Source of the DNA: Eubacterium sp. OM08-24 | GTDB taxonomy: Bacteria > Bacillota > Clostridia > Oscillospirales > Acutalibacteraceae | DNA: 64,000 bases | Assembly: GCF_003438075.1 (NCBI RefSeq) | Contig: NZ_QSTA01000009.1 | Location: 1-64,000 of the forward strand | Reading direction: 5' to 3' | Shown here: positions 16,801-25,258 of the stretch, one piece after another | Position numbering within the stretch: the stretch's first letter is position 1 | Layout: every line of letters starts with the position of its first letter | Notes under the pieces: model-generated | The model's input: only the letters and a program-made list of their open reading frames with translations | What the model was told of the DNA's origin: nothing | Database searches by the model: none | Made by a program: the position numbers and the translations under genes

Positions 16801-17314
16801 GCATGGACATATGGAATCTGTCGGATACGATATGTATCTTAAATTGCTCGGTGAGGCTGTAAGCGAAGAAAAGGGCGAAGCACCCGAGTCGGCAGATCTC
16901 GATTGCCTTATTGATATTTCAGTTAATGCACATATCCCCGAAAGCTATGTGGAAAGTCTTACGCTCCGCCTTGATGTGTACCGCAGAATTGCCGATATAC
17001 GCAATAAAGAGGACAGCTTGGATGTAAAAGACGAGCTTAGAGATCGTTTTGGCGAAATCCCCGAATCTGTGCTCGGACTTATTGACATTGCGCTTATCAG
17101 AAATTGCGCCAATGCAATGGGCATTTATGAAATAAGGCAGACGGAAACCAATGTGCTGTTGTTTGTTAAAGAGATAAAATCGCCTAAGGTAATTGAGCTT
17201 TTGTCAAGGCTCAACGGCAGGGCAATGCTTTCGGCAGGCAACAAACCGTACATAACAATCAGGTGCGGCGGCGGTTCGTCACTTGAAATGCTTAAAAAAG
17301 TATTTAAAATCTGA
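13868..17314 (+). CDS. mfd: Transcription-repair coupling factor
   Basis: A 1148-residue Mfd, the ATP-driven translocase that removes RNA polymerase stalled at DNA damage and recruits UvrA. In order: a UvrB-like N-terminal module (about 1-330), the RNA polymerase-interacting domain near 480-560 (QGDYVVHSVHGIGIFGGI), the helicase core with Walker A GDVGFGKTE at about 642 and Walker B DEEQRFG at about 743, SATPIPRTL, the second RecA-like domain (ETGVDLPNANT, QLRGRVGRS), and the C-terminal TRCF domain. Length is typical. The ribosome-binding site before ATG 13868 is weak. Transcription from the pth side would have to cross repeat R3. Confidence 0.97.
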   Translation: MKFLVDVFKNSEVFNSLEKAVVRGGSVCATGLSAIHKAHIIYSLCCRKNTTAFCVASDEREAQTICNDLASMGMRAYFYPERDFNFRDMQSASREYEHARLKVLLKLIDGECDVVVSCIDAASQFTVPKDFLAECVLTLKEGLEISIEKAVRTLTLLGYERFDAVEGSGQFSVRGGILDFFMPDAENPVRAEFWGDEITDLSFFDIDTQRRGEKAGEIRLSPSAEVIIEDKTALADKIENFAKGVRGKKAPQVKETLLSEADSIRSGAMLSDTDKYIPLIYDKAETLFDYLSRDTLIFTSEYNNIAERGRAMDFRNEETVKAAFEDGVLCRGLDKYSLTFSECVDIFTSHGIVMLEGFVHGSTTIPLRKIVSFSTKQLSVWNGSYKQLEEDLNGMLTAESCGVVLAGTDKAAKNLCESLRNDGIPAQYADKLSEVKKNALFVLPGTLSAGFEYPLEKFFVITQGHISYVPKKKARKKTPKDSQAIYSLAELSQGDYVVHSVHGIGIFGGIRKIDTHGIVKDYIKIEYAKGDVLYVPVTQLDMVAKYIGPSENNRVRLNKLGSQDWQKAKSRVKASVKDIAKELIALYSARMKAKGYAFSHDNEWQHDFEAKFEYEETPDQLRCCEEIKSDMQKTSPMDRLLCGDVGFGKTEVALRAAFKCIADSKQCALLCPTTILAWQHYQTVCKRFEGYPIRIELLSRFRTAKQQKETIEKLKRGEVDMVVGTHRLVQKDVEFRDLGLAIIDEEQRFGVAQKERFKELCKNVDVLTLSATPIPRTLNMAMSGLRDMSVIEEAPRNRQPVQTYVLEHDDAVINEAIRKELRRGGQVFYLHNDVATIESCASRILDAIPEAKIAIGHGKMKEHELSEVWRKMLEQEVNVLVCTTIIETGVDLPNANTLIIENADRMGLSQLHQLRGRVGRSNRRAYAYLTFRKNKVLTEIQQKRLAAIREYTEFGSGFKIAMRDLELRGAGNIMGAQQHGHMESVGYDMYLKLLGEAVSEEKGEAPESADLDCLIDISVNAHIPESYVESLTLRLDVYRRIADIRNKEDSLDVKDELRDRFGEIPESVLGLIDIALIRNCANAMGIYEIRQTETNVLLFVKEIKSPKVIELLSRLNGRAMLSAGNKPYITIRCGGGSSLEMLKKVFKI

Positions 17315-17363
17315 TAGTTGGCTGAAAATTTTGCTGAAAAAGCAATAAATTTTAGAAAATATA

Positions 17364-17392
17364 TGGACAATGCAAATTTTTTTGTGTATAAT
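17364..17392 (+). promoter_or_regulatory. Promoter of the foldase-like lipoprotein gene
   Basis: TGGACA (17364-17369), 17 bases, TATAAT (17387-17392). The leader that follows contains caccc...gggtg around a T-run. Confidence 0.7.
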
Positions 17393-17455
17393 CATAAGGT
17401 ACGCACCCTATCGTTTTTTTGGGTGAAATAGAATATTTTAAGGACGGTAAATATT

Positions 17456-18640
17456 ATGAAACCATATGCAAAGATCGGTTCATTATTGCTTGCACTGATT
17501 ATTGCCGTTGCAGCGGTTGGCTGCACCCCAATCAGCCTCAATGCAGAATGGGCTTACAAAACAGATAAAGTAGAATTGCCAATCGGCGTTTACAGCTACT
17601 CACTCAAAACAGCTTACTCACAGGCTAAAAACTATGCGTCAAAGCTCGCATCTTATGACGAGGCATCTGATTCATGGCTTGACCTTGAAATCACAGACGA
17701 TGACGGTGACAAGGCTGTTGCAAGAGAGTGGATTAAAAACGAGGCAGACAAAATGTGCTTAAACTACATTGCTGTTGACAACCTCGTTGAGGAGCTCGGC
17801 ATTGATATGAGCGGCGCTACTGCCGACTCAGCAAAGAAATCTGCCGAGGAATATTGGACAGTAGGCCCTTACGCATCTTACGGCTACTATATGCCATACA
17901 AAGACGAGTACGAGCCTTACGGTGTATCTTTTGAGAGCTTTGAGTACTGCACAACACTTTACAACACAAAGTATTCCGCAATCTTTGACAAGATTTATGG
18001 CGAGGGCGGCTCAAAAGAGGTAAAGGACGATGAATTTATTTCATACTTTACAGAAAATTATACAGACTATAAGTACATAAAAGCAAATCTTTATAAGTCA
18101 ACAACAGACGAGTCAAATAAGAGCACAGATGTAGCGCTTTCTGACGAGGACGCAAAGAAGATTACAGACGAATTTGACGGTTACGCAAAGGAACTTAATA
18201 ACGGCACTTCATTTGACGATGTTGTAAATAAGTATAAGACAGCAAATTCAATTACAGATGACCCTGTAACAAAGGCTGTTGAAAACCTTAAAAGCAGTTC
18301 ACTCGGCGGTGAGCTTAAAACAGCTCTCGGCGAAATGAAAGCAAACGAGGCAAAGACCGTTAAGGTAGGTACAGGCAATACAGCAGTTTATTACCTTATC
18401 TATAAGGGTGACATCAACTCAGACATTGACAGCTATGTTTACGATTCAACACAGCGCAACAAATTGCTTGCAGATATGAAAAAAGACGAGTTTGCAAAGT
18501 ATGTTGATGACCTTGCTCAAAAGACAGATTGCGAAAAGAACCAGTCTGTACTCGACCAGTACAAGCCTGAGCTTTACTTTGTAAAACCTGAAAGCTCATC
18601 AGCAAGCTCAAGTTCTTCAAGCTCATCTTCTTCAAAGTAA
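17456..18640 (+). CDS. Lipoprotein with SurA/PrsA-like organisation
   Basis: A 394-residue secreted lipoprotein with a signal peptide and lipobox AAVGC (about 19-23). The body is helical and charged, with residues 40-200 resembling the SurA/trigger-factor N-terminal chaperone fold. It is followed by a part (about 205-375) where a parvulin-type PPIase domain would be expected (DDEFISYFTENYTDYKYIKANL, then GTSFDDVVNKY). I do not see a complete canonical parvulin active site, so enzymatic activity is uncertain. The tail is a run of serines (376-394). In Clostridia a PrsA-like foldase often follows mfd, supporting a role in folding exported proteins. It has its own promoter and terminator. Confidence 0.7.
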   Translation: MKPYAKIGSLLLALIIAVAAVGCTPISLNAEWAYKTDKVELPIGVYSYSLKTAYSQAKNYASKLASYDEASDSWLDLEITDDDGDKAVAREWIKNEADKMCLNYIAVDNLVEELGIDMSGATADSAKKSAEEYWTVGPYASYGYYMPYKDEYEPYGVSFESFEYCTTLYNTKYSAIFDKIYGEGGSKEVKDDEFISYFTENYTDYKYIKANLYKSTTDESNKSTDVALSDEDAKKITDEFDGYAKELNNGTSFDDVVNKYKTANSITDDPVTKAVENLKSSSLGGELKTALGEMKANEAKTVKVGTGNTAVYYLIYKGDINSDIDSYVYDSTQRNKLLADMKKDEFAKYVDDLAQKTDCEKNQSVLDQYKPELYFVKPESSSASSSSSSSSSSK

Positions 18641-18654
18641 AAGTTTAAAAATCA

Positions 18655-18683
18655 AAATGCCACACAGCCTTTGTGTGGCATTT
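18655..18683 (+). terminator. Terminator
   Basis: A 12-bp stem aaatgccacaca/tgtgtggcattt with a 5-base loop, 15 bases after the lipoprotein stop. Confidence 0.8.
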
Positions 18684-18743
18684 AGTGCAAATATTTACAC
18701 TGATTAATATAACTTCTTTAATTTTGCGAAAGGAGTCGACAGT

Positions 18744-19505
18744 ATGAAAAGAAAAATAATTGCTTTAGTATCAATACTTGCGCTCAGCTTTTCGGCATTC
18801 GCATTTTCTGTAAATGCGGTGGGCGAAGAGGAAAGCGGCGGCGAAATCATTGAAACCGAGCCTGCGCCTGACCCTGAGCCGACATACGAGCCTGAGCCCG
18901 AGCCCGAGCCGACATATGAGCCTGAGCCTGAACCAACATATTATCCCGAGCCGGAGCCGACTTATTATCCTGATCCAGAGCCGGAACCGACAGAGCCATA
19001 TGTTGAGCCGACATACAGCTACTCGGATACAGACGATAAGCCATATTACAGCAATGACGGCAGTGAATATGTGGGTGGCGGACAGTCAACCTATACAGTG
19101 CCCGAAACCACAGCACCGCCTGCTCAGATGTACTCGGTAAGCAGAGATACTATTGATGATAAAACTCTTTCAAAGAACGATTGGAACGATATTTCTGCAA
19201 ACCTTAAAAACGCATCTTTGCAAGACAGTGACGGCGATGACTTCAGCTTTATTAAAAAGAACACAAGCAAGTCGGACAACGGTCATTGGATGTTATATGT
19301 GGGTATTGCTTGCGTAGTGCTCAGCATTGCAGGCATAGTATTCTTTATTGTGTCAACGGTAAAGAGTCGTGGCAGATATAACTTTGCCGGTGCGACAGGC
19401 AAGGCAGTCAAATCACTTAAAAGAAAATTTGATACCGCAGATGTAGAATTGCCAAAGCATACTACTCAGAAAGCAAATAAGGGCGGTACAAGATTTAAAC
19501 ATTAA
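18744..19505 (+). CDS. Secreted Pro-Glu-rich protein with C-terminal membrane anchor
   Basis: A 253-residue protein of unknown function. It has a signal peptide (1-26, ending SVNA), then an acidic Pro/Glu/Tyr low-complexity tract at about 40-90 made of repeated [12 protein letters not shown] and TYYPEPEP units. A Ser/Thr-rich linker and a single transmembrane helix at about 186-207 follow, with a basic cytoplasmic tail of about 45 residues. The design suits a wall-spanning stalk with an inner anchor, by inference. Shine-Dalgarno AAAGGAG is well placed. It is a single-gene unit ended by a strong terminator. Confidence 0.75.
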   Translation: MKRKIIALVSILALSFSAFAFSVNAVGEEESGGEIIETEPAPDPEPTYEPEPEPEPTYEPEPEPTYYPEPEPTYYPDPEPEPTEPYVEPTYSYSDTDDKPYYSNDGSEYVGGGQSTYTVPETTAPPAQMYSVSRDTIDDKTLSKNDWNDISANLKNASLQDSDGDDFSFIKKNTSKSDNGHWMLYVGIACVVLSIAGIVFFIVSTVKSRGRYNFAGATGKAVKSLKRKFDTADVELPKHTTQKANKGGTRFKH

Positions 19506-19513
19506 TAAAATTT

Positions 19514-19548
19514 AAGCCGATACTGCATTTTAGCGGTATCGGCTTTTT
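19514..19548 (+). terminator. Terminator
   Basis: Stem aagccgatac/gtatcggctt, followed by TTTAG, nine bases after the stop. Confidence 0.85.
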
Positions 19549-19560
19549 AGTTTGTTTTTT

Positions 19561-20025
19561 ATTAAAAGTTGTGGTGAATTATGGTTTAGCCGACTTTCGG
19601 TTGCGCAACAAAGTAAAGGAAAAGCTAAAATTTCCGTCCGAAGTTAAAAGTCTGGTCAACCTTTTCAAAGGTTGTGGGTGTGGGAAAAGCCCACAAATGC
19701 TTTAAATTGTTGCAAATTTTTGATAGCCAAACGGCTTGCCGTTTGGCGACTGAAACATAACGGCGAAAGCCATTAAATTGCGACAGCAAAAAGGAAAGAT
19801 ATTCTTAAAATTAAAGCCGTCATCGCATAGCGTTGACGGCTTATTTGTTGATTATTTCTTTTTAAAAGGCTGTCGCTTATTTTTCAAACTTAGTTTTAGC
19901 ACGCAAACAGCTTTGCTGTTTGCGTCCGATAATTTGAAGTAAGGGAAACTTTTTATGGGCTCTGCCCAAACCCGCAACCCTTTAAAAAGGGTTGACCTAA
20001 ATTTTAAATTTATTAAATTAAAATT
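19561..20025 (+). repeat. Interspersed palindromic repeat R4 (type B interior)
   Basis: A forward copy of about 465 bp between convergent genes. The outer left end is well preserved (attaaaagttgtggtgaatt, then atggtttagc). It contains gccaaacgg/ccgtttggc (19726-19747), the type B stem aagccgtca/tgacggctt (19814-19822 with 19834-19842), gcaaacagctttgctgtttgc and the right-arm hairpin (aacccttt/aaagggtt). The outer right end is missing. Confidence 0.85.
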
Positions 20026-20056
20026 GCAGGTTTTCACATACTTTTATAACTCACTT

Positions 20057-21502
20057 TTACTTACTCAGATTTTTCTCCAATTCATCAAGGCTTGAGTTGA
20101 ATTTTACAGTATCGCTGTTACTGAATGATAAATTAAGCTCAAAGCGGTCGCTTTCCTTTTTTACAGGTACCAATATATGTACGGTATCGGTAGTTTTGGG
20201 ATTGATAAAATGATAAAGCGAAGCGTCATCTTCAAGATAGGTAGAGTATATGTAATCGCTCGGCGTGAGAACCAAAGCGTGGTTTATCTCGTAACTTATG
20301 CCGTCAGAGCTGTTGAGCGAATATTTGTCGGTTATTTCCCTTAATGTGCATTGCTGTTCGGTATTATTGCAAAGCTCAAGTGTAAAATCATAAAGGTTGC
20401 AGTCCTCATAATCACTTGCATTAAACTCGGCATCAACATATTTGTCTTCATAAAAGTGTTTGCGTATTTCACTTTCACTCGGCTTTGTGATTTTTGTAAT
20501 TTTCGCATAGCCAAAGTCTGTTTTTGCCTCGCCAAAAAGGTCTGCCTGACTGCTTTCTCCGCCCTTTATAAATATAATCGAGCCGTATTTTCCGTCTGCC
20601 GTACTGTATTTGTAGGTGATTTTTATCGGAAGTAAGTCCTCGTAATTCTCACTGTATCTGAAAATCTTAAAAGTTTCTGTACTGTGCGGATTAATTGTTA
20701 TGCTTGACGGGGAATTTCCGTCATTAATGTTAGTAAATGTGTTATTATTAATGTCGCTGTTTGAGGTAACATTAAAGTCCGAAAAGGATACTTTCTGCTC
20801 ATTGTCGGACGAATTTTCAATTTTAAATGTCAATGTATATTTGCCGTATACTTCAGTTGTGTCAATACTTCTGTCGAACTCATAACCCGTCAGCATAATA
20901 TTGCCAAAAAAGGTTTCTGCATTTTCGTTTATATGGTAGTTGTTGTAATCGTAATTATAATCGCTTATGTTAATCACATCTGTTTTCGGTGAGTCCATAG
21001 AGTTGGCGATTGACGAGATTATTACAATTACAATACCTGCAAGAATAATTGTGCCGATTATGCAGGCAAGCACAATTTTTCCTGCTTTTCCGCTTTTGTT
21101 TTTAGGAGCATTTTGTGTCGGTATTTTTGCATAGACATTTCTCATTTGAGGATTGACAAAACCGCCCTGCTGAGGTGGAATAGGAGTATTGTAAAAATTA
21201 CCCTGTTGTGGCGGAACAGCGGCATTAGCAAAATTATCTTGTTGAGGTGGAATAGCGGTATTATTAGTATCACCCTGTTGTGATGGAACAGGAGCATTGG
21301 CAAAATTATCCTGCTTAGGCGGAATAGAAATTGCGCCGTTTTGTGGCCCCGCTGTCGGCTGAGCAGTTGCTTGGCTTCTGTTTGTATTTACTATGTAAGG
21401 ATTTTGAGCCTGAGCGTTTTCGGTTGGTTGTGGCTCGGCAGGAGCACCGCACATATTGCAGAACTTGCCGACAAATTCAAAACCGCAGTTTTTGCATTTC
21501 AT
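20057..21502 (-). CDS. Zinc-ribbon membrane protein with paired extracellular domains
   Basis: A 481-residue protein of unknown function. An N-terminal zinc ribbon (CKNCGFEFVGKFCNMCG) is followed by a Pro/Gln-rich linker (about 35-135) made of 12-13-residue repeats of the type IPPQQDNFANAAV. One transmembrane helix lies at about 148-170. Outside it are two beta-rich, probably immunoglobulin-like modules (about 200-310 and 330-480), similar in style to DUF4352-type domains of Gram-positive membrane proteins. I start it at ATG 21502, which has AAGGAGAATACAG, and not at the ATG ten codons upstream. It lies alone between R4 and the hydrogenase and is transcribed away from the latter. Confidence 0.75.
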   Translation of the reverse strand: MKCKNCGFEFVGKFCNMCGAPAEPQPTENAQAQNPYIVNTNRSQATAQPTAGPQNGAISIPPKQDNFANAPVPSQQGDTNNTAIPPQQDNFANAAVPPQQGNFYNTPIPPQQGGFVNPQMRNVYAKIPTQNAPKNKSGKAGKIVLACIIGTIILAGIVIVIISSIANSMDSPKTDVINISDYNYDYNNYHINENAETFFGNIMLTGYEFDRSIDTTEVYGKYTLTFKIENSSDNEQKVSFSDFNVTSNSDINNNTFTNINDGNSPSSITINPHSTETFKIFRYSENYEDLLPIKITYKYSTADGKYGSIIFIKGGESSQADLFGEAKTDFGYAKITKITKPSESEIRKHFYEDKYVDAEFNASDYEDCNLYDFTLELCNNTEQQCTLREITDKYSLNSSDGISYEINHALVLTPSDYIYSTYLEDDASLYHFINPKTTDTVHILVPVKKESDRFELNLSFSNSDTVKFNSSLDELEKNLSK

Positions 21503-21615
21503 AACTGTATTCTCCTTAAAATTTTTAAACATTATATAATGCTATAATAAATCAAATATAAACAAAAGTCAATGTAATTTTAGAATATTTTGCTGTCAAT
21601 TTTACAAAATTATTG

Positions 21616-21644
21616 TTGAAATATTTTGCCCGCTGTTGTATAAT
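21616..21644 (+). promoter_or_regulatory. Hydrogenase promoter
   Basis: TTGAAA (21616-21621), 17 bases, TATAAT (21639-21644). Confidence 0.7.
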
Positions 21645-21733
21645 TTTATTGAAATGTATTTTATAAAAATGCAAAATCGTTAAGTTTTTGCATTAAATAA
21701 CAGAAAAAATATGAAATAACGGGAGTTTTAATT

Positions 21734-23275
21734 ATGAGAGGATTGTATTCTTCAAAAACTAAAATTCGTCAGCAAATATTCACCGAAGTTGCCCGATTTG
21801 CATACGAGGGCGGAGATTACTCAAAATTTGAGAGCCTGCCTTATAAAATCATTCCGGGCGAGATTTCCACTTACAGAGAAAGCGTTTTTCTTGAGCGAGC
21901 TATCGTGGGTGAAAGACTGCGCCTTGCAATGGGACTTAATCTTCTTTCGGCAGACGAGCAAGCGCCTATTTCAACAGGCGTTGAGGAGAGTATGATAGAC
22001 GAAAAGGTGTACGAGCCGCCGCTTATCAATATTATAAAGTTTGCGTGCCACAGCTGTCCCGAAAAGCGTGTGTTCGTAAGCAACGGCTGTCAGGGCTGCC
22101 TTGAGCATCCTTGCACCGAGGTTTGCCCTAAGGGCGCAATTTCGATTGTGCATGGAAAATCTTTTATTGATGAAGAAAAGTGCATTAAGTGCGGCAAGTG
22201 CCAAAGTGCGTGCCCTTACAATGCCATTATTAAGCAGGAGCGCCCATGTGCGGCGGCGTGCGGAATGAAAGCTATTCATAGTGACGATCATGGCAGAGCA
22301 GATATTGACTATAATAAGTGCGTCAGCTGCGGTATGTGCCTTGTAAGCTGTCCGTTCAGCGCCATTGTTGACAAAAGCCAGATTTTCCAAACAATAAAGG
22401 CTTTACAGAGTGATACTCCCGTTTATGCCGCAGTTGCACCTGCCGTTGCAGGTCAGTTTGCAGGCTTGCCGTCAACCAAAATCAGAAACGCATTCAAGGC
22501 GCTTGGCTTTACAGATGTAGTAGAGGTTGCTGTCGGCGCTGACCTTTGCACTGTTGAAGAGGCAAAGGACTTTATGGAAGAAGTGCCGGAAAAACAACCG
22601 TTTATGGCTACTTCGTGCTGTCCCGCATGGAGCGTTATGGCAAAGAAAACTTTTCCCGATATTGCGCCGTATATTTCTATGGCGCTCACTCCTATGGTAC
22701 TTACAGGCAGACTTACAAAACAGGATCATCCGGGTTGCAGAGTAGTATTTATAGGCCCTTGTGCGGCTAAAAAACTTGAGGCGAGCCGCAGAAGTATAAG
22801 AAGTGACATTGATTTTGTACTTACCTTTGAAGAGGTTGCAGGAATGTTCACCGCCAAAGAGGTGGATTTTGCGGCACTTGAAAACGATGAAGAGCCGCTT
22901 TCTTTCTCAAGTGCAGACGGCAGAGGCTTTGCCGTAAGCGGCGGTGTTGCAAAAGCGGTTGTAAATGCAATACACAGAATGAACCCCGAGCGTGAAGTAA
23001 AAATTGCAAACGCACAGGGACTTGACGAGTGTATGAAATTGTTAAGAATGGCAAAAGCCGGCAAGTATAACGGCTATTTGCTTGAGGGTATGGCGTGTCC
23101 GGGCGGTTGTGTGGCAGGTGCAGGCACAATAAATGTTCCCGAAAAATCCGCCGCAGAAAATCTGAAGAGTAAAAAGAGCAGTCCATTTGAAACCGCCTGC
23201 GAATCTCCGTATGTTGACATTTTGCCTGAGCTTGAAAACCTTTATAATGAATTTTCGCATAAAAATAAGGAATAA
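21734..23275 (+). CDS. [FeFe]-hydrogenase, group B, monomeric
   Basis: A 513-residue ferredoxin-type [FeFe]-hydrogenase that would reduce protons with electrons from ferredoxin, or the reverse. The N-terminal part has a distinctive cysteine cluster (CHSCPEKRVFVSNGCQGC, CTEVCP) and then two 4Fe-4S motifs (CIKCGKCQSACP, CVSCGMCLVSCP). The H-cluster domain shows TSCCPAW (about 292-298), IGPCAAKK (about 340-347) and EGMACPGGCVAGAGT (about 450-464). CPAW and GPCAAKK in place of the group A CPGW-like and MPCxxK signatures place it in group B. No maturases (HydE, HydF, HydG) or partner subunits are nearby. It is a single-gene unit with its own promoter; repeat R5 begins right after its stop. Confidence 0.93.
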   Translation: MRGLYSSKTKIRQQIFTEVARFAYEGGDYSKFESLPYKIIPGEISTYRESVFLERAIVGERLRLAMGLNLLSADEQAPISTGVEESMIDEKVYEPPLINIIKFACHSCPEKRVFVSNGCQGCLEHPCTEVCPKGAISIVHGKSFIDEEKCIKCGKCQSACPYNAIIKQERPCAAACGMKAIHSDDHGRADIDYNKCVSCGMCLVSCPFSAIVDKSQIFQTIKALQSDTPVYAAVAPAVAGQFAGLPSTKIRNAFKALGFTDVVEVAVGADLCTVEEAKDFMEEVPEKQPFMATSCCPAWSVMAKKTFPDIAPYISMALTPMVLTGRLTKQDHPGCRVVFIGPCAAKKLEASRRSIRSDIDFVLTFEEVAGMFTAKEVDFAALENDEEPLSFSSADGRGFAVSGGVAKAVVNAIHRMNPEREVKIANAQGLDECMKLLRMAKAGKYNGYLLEGMACPGGCVAGAGTINVPEKSAAENLKSKKSSPFETACESPYVDILPELENLYNEFSHKNKE

Positions 23276-23287
23276 TTTATGGCAGCG

Positions 23288-23402
23288 CACCAAACTTTAG
23301 ATTTATAAATTTAGGTCAACCTTTTTTAAGGGTTGACCTAAATTTTGAATTTATTAAACTAAACTTTCTGCACTAAACCATAATTTATCCCAACTTTTGA
23401 TA
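23288..23402 (+). repeat. Interspersed palindromic repeat R5 (minimal form)
   Basis: A short copy of about 115 bp between convergent genes: the inner arm palindrome (aaatttaggtcaacc with ggttgacctaaattt) and an intact right end (ctaaaccataatttatccca, then acttttga). The whole interior is missing. It starts 13 bases after the hydrogenase stop and may serve as a terminator. Confidence 0.8.
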
Positions 23403-23410
23403 AAGAACCT

Positions 23411-24085
23411 TTAATTTTTAATAATAAATTTATCAAAAGCGCAGTAAAGCACATAAATCATTGCGATTGCTATGCTGAACAGCAGAATAAATACAGGTGT
23501 AAATGCGGTAATTGAGTTCAGCGATTTTTCAATGAGAAACCATGGGCGAACGATATCCCACGAATTTACTCTTGCGTATCTGCCGATATAAATTGCAAAC
23601 GAACTGAGTAAAATCGTAATTGTACAAAAAGCAACACCCGTCACCTTTCCGAAACGCTTATTTATTATTTTATGAATAATTCGCATTGACATCATTCCGA
23701 ACAGCAACCCGAGTATAACCGTAACCGTCAAGTTCAGCACCATAAGCCAAGCGGTCACATTCGTTCCGATTTTTTCATATTCAAGATAAGCGGAGTCTTT
23801 AAAATAGCTTGTATATTTTAAATCCGTCATCATATACGGCGAATTTGGAAAGAATAATAACCACAAAAATCCAAATATTACAGCAGGAACAGCTTTTTTC
23901 TTACTGTAATAATGTTCGCAGAGCATTGCCGCAAACAGTGGAATTACAGCAAGAATATCATTCCATACAATATACCACCGATGCGGTTCTTTGGCATAAA
24001 ATGTATACATAGCCGTTGAAATTATTATAAATATAAAGGAAAAATAAGCAAACTTCGCTTTGTTTCCCACAAATACAGACTTCAT
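23411..24085 (-). CDS. DUF1361 membrane protein
   Basis: A 224-residue integral membrane protein with about six hydrophobic segments. The DUF1361 signature is visible as VWNDILAVIPLFAAML, then FLWLLFFPNSPYMMTDLKYT, followed by a Trp-rich C-terminal half (YARVNSWDIVRPW). Members are widespread in Gram-positive bacteria; the function is unknown. I start at ATG 24085 (preceded by AAGGCGGTGACAAT), not six codons earlier. Its stop lies just beyond repeat R5. Confidence 0.8.
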   Translation of the reverse strand: MKSVFVGNKAKFAYFSFIFIIISTAMYTFYAKEPHRWYIVWNDILAVIPLFAAMLCEHYYSKKKAVPAVIFGFLWLLFFPNSPYMMTDLKYTSYFKDSAYLEYEKIGTNVTAWLMVLNLTVTVILGLLFGMMSMRIIHKIINKRFGKVTGVAFCTITILLSSFAIYIGRYARVNSWDIVRPWFLIEKSLNSITAFTPVFILLFSIAIAMIYVLYCAFDKFIIKN

Positions 24086-24232
24086 ATTGTCACCGCCTTG
24101 CATAATAAGTTATTATATCACGTTTTCACTGCGGTATCAATAAAATTTTGCAAGCAAAGTTAAAAGTTATTGTCTTTCGGTGTTTTATATGCTAAAATAA
24201 TTATAATTATTTACGAAAAGAGCTGATAAGCT

Positions 24233-25021
24233 GTGAAAAAAGAAAACAAAGCTTTTAAAATATTCAGAGTTATAATTACCTTAATTGCCATTGTATTTTT
24301 GTTGTTGTTTGTATCGTGCGCTCCGTGGGGAATTGTCAACATCGGCAATCTTGTGGGCGGATTGCTGTGTGTATGGCTGATTTTTGTATTCGGCACACGC
24401 AATAAATACAAATCATTAAAAGAAAAACTCAAGAAAAATATATTCGGCAAAATTGTTCTGTACGGCATCAATTTTTGCTTTACAGCACTTCTTTGCTACG
24501 GTTTGATTGTTACGGGTCTAATGACATTTGCCTGCATACAACAGCCAAAACAAAATGCAACCGCAATCGTACTTGGCGCTCAAGTTACCGAGAACGGCCC
24601 GAGTATGATGCTTACAGGCAGAATAAACAGCGCCGTAAAATATTTGCAGGAAAATCCTGATGCAAAAGCTGTGCTGACAGGCGGACAGGGCAGCAACGAG
24701 CCGATAAGCGAGGCTCAGGCTATGTACGATTATATTGTCGGTGCAGGGATTTCGCCCGACAGACTTTATATAGAAGACAAAGCGGTAAATACAGGCGAAA
24801 ATATTGCATTTTCCGAAGAAATAATTAAAGCAAACGGACTTAATGAAAACAAAGCTATAGTTACAGACGGTTTTCACCAGTTGAGGGCGCAGATAATTAC
24901 AAAACAACAGGGACTGAGCGGAAGTGTCGGCTCGGTAAATGCCGACACCTTCCCGCTGTTTGTCCCTACATTTGCCGTTCGTGAATGGTTTGCCCTGCCG
25001 AATCAGGTTCTATTTCGGTAG
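24233..25021 (+). CDS. YdcF/SanA-like DUF218 membrane protein
   Basis: A 262-residue protein with three N-terminal hydrophobic segments (about 11-30, 36-52, 72-95) and a DUF218 domain (about 108-255). The domain shows AIVLGAQVTENGPSMMLTGR, LTGGQGSNEPISEAQAM, NTGENIAFS and TDGFHQLRA, the usual four conserved blocks. Relatives (SanA, ElyC, YdcF) affect envelope integrity or bind nucleotides, but the activity is undefined. The start is GTG 24233. The last 56 bases overlap a small convergent reading frame on the minus strand. Confidence 0.85.
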   Translation: MKKENKAFKIFRVIITLIAIVFLLLFVSCAPWGIVNIGNLVGGLLCVWLIFVFGTRNKYKSLKEKLKKNIFGKIVLYGINFCFTALLCYGLIVTGLMTFACIQQPKQNATAIVLGAQVTENGPSMMLTGRINSAVKYLQENPDAKAVLTGGQGSNEPISEAQAMYDYIVGAGISPDRLYIEDKAVNTGENIAFSEEIIKANGLNENKAIVTDGFHQLRAQIITKQQGLSGSVGSVNADTFPLFVPTFAVREWFALPNQVLFR

Positions 25022-25199
25022 CCACCACTTCTGAAATGTTCTCACTTGGCTGATATACTGCATTTCTGCGTGAATTTACCTCATATGGATAGATTTCGCT
25101 ATCCGTAACATCTACAATCGGCGAATGTTCAAAGCCGTTGTTGCGTGACGGCAGTTCAATAGGGTAACGCTCGTTGCGCTTGCTTTCCTTTTTGTTCAT
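24966..25199 (-). CDS. Small hypothetical protein (doubtful)
   Basis: A 77-residue polar reading frame without recognisable domain (MNKKESKRNERYPIELPSRN at the start). It lies 60 bases after the lipoprotein gene in the same direction and has an AAAGGTGG-like ribosome site, but that site lies inside a bidirectional terminator hairpin. Its last 18 codons are antisense to the ydcF-like gene. It could be a real, poorly expressed gene or chance. Confidence 0.35.
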   Translation of the reverse strand: MNKKESKRNERYPIELPSRNNGFEHSPIVDVTDSEIYPYEVNSRRNAVYQPSENISEVVATEIEPDSAGQTIHERQM

Positions 25200-25205
25200 A
25201 AAAAA

Positions 25206-25237
25206 TAACCACCTTTCTCAGGTGGTTATATTTTTTG
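25206..25237. terminator. Bidirectional terminator
   Basis: Stem taaccacct/aggtggtta with a TTCTC loop and T-runs on both strands. It can end both the ydcF-like transcript and the lipoprotein transcript. Confidence 0.75.
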
Positions 25238-25258
25238 CAGTTTTTTAAATTTTATGTG

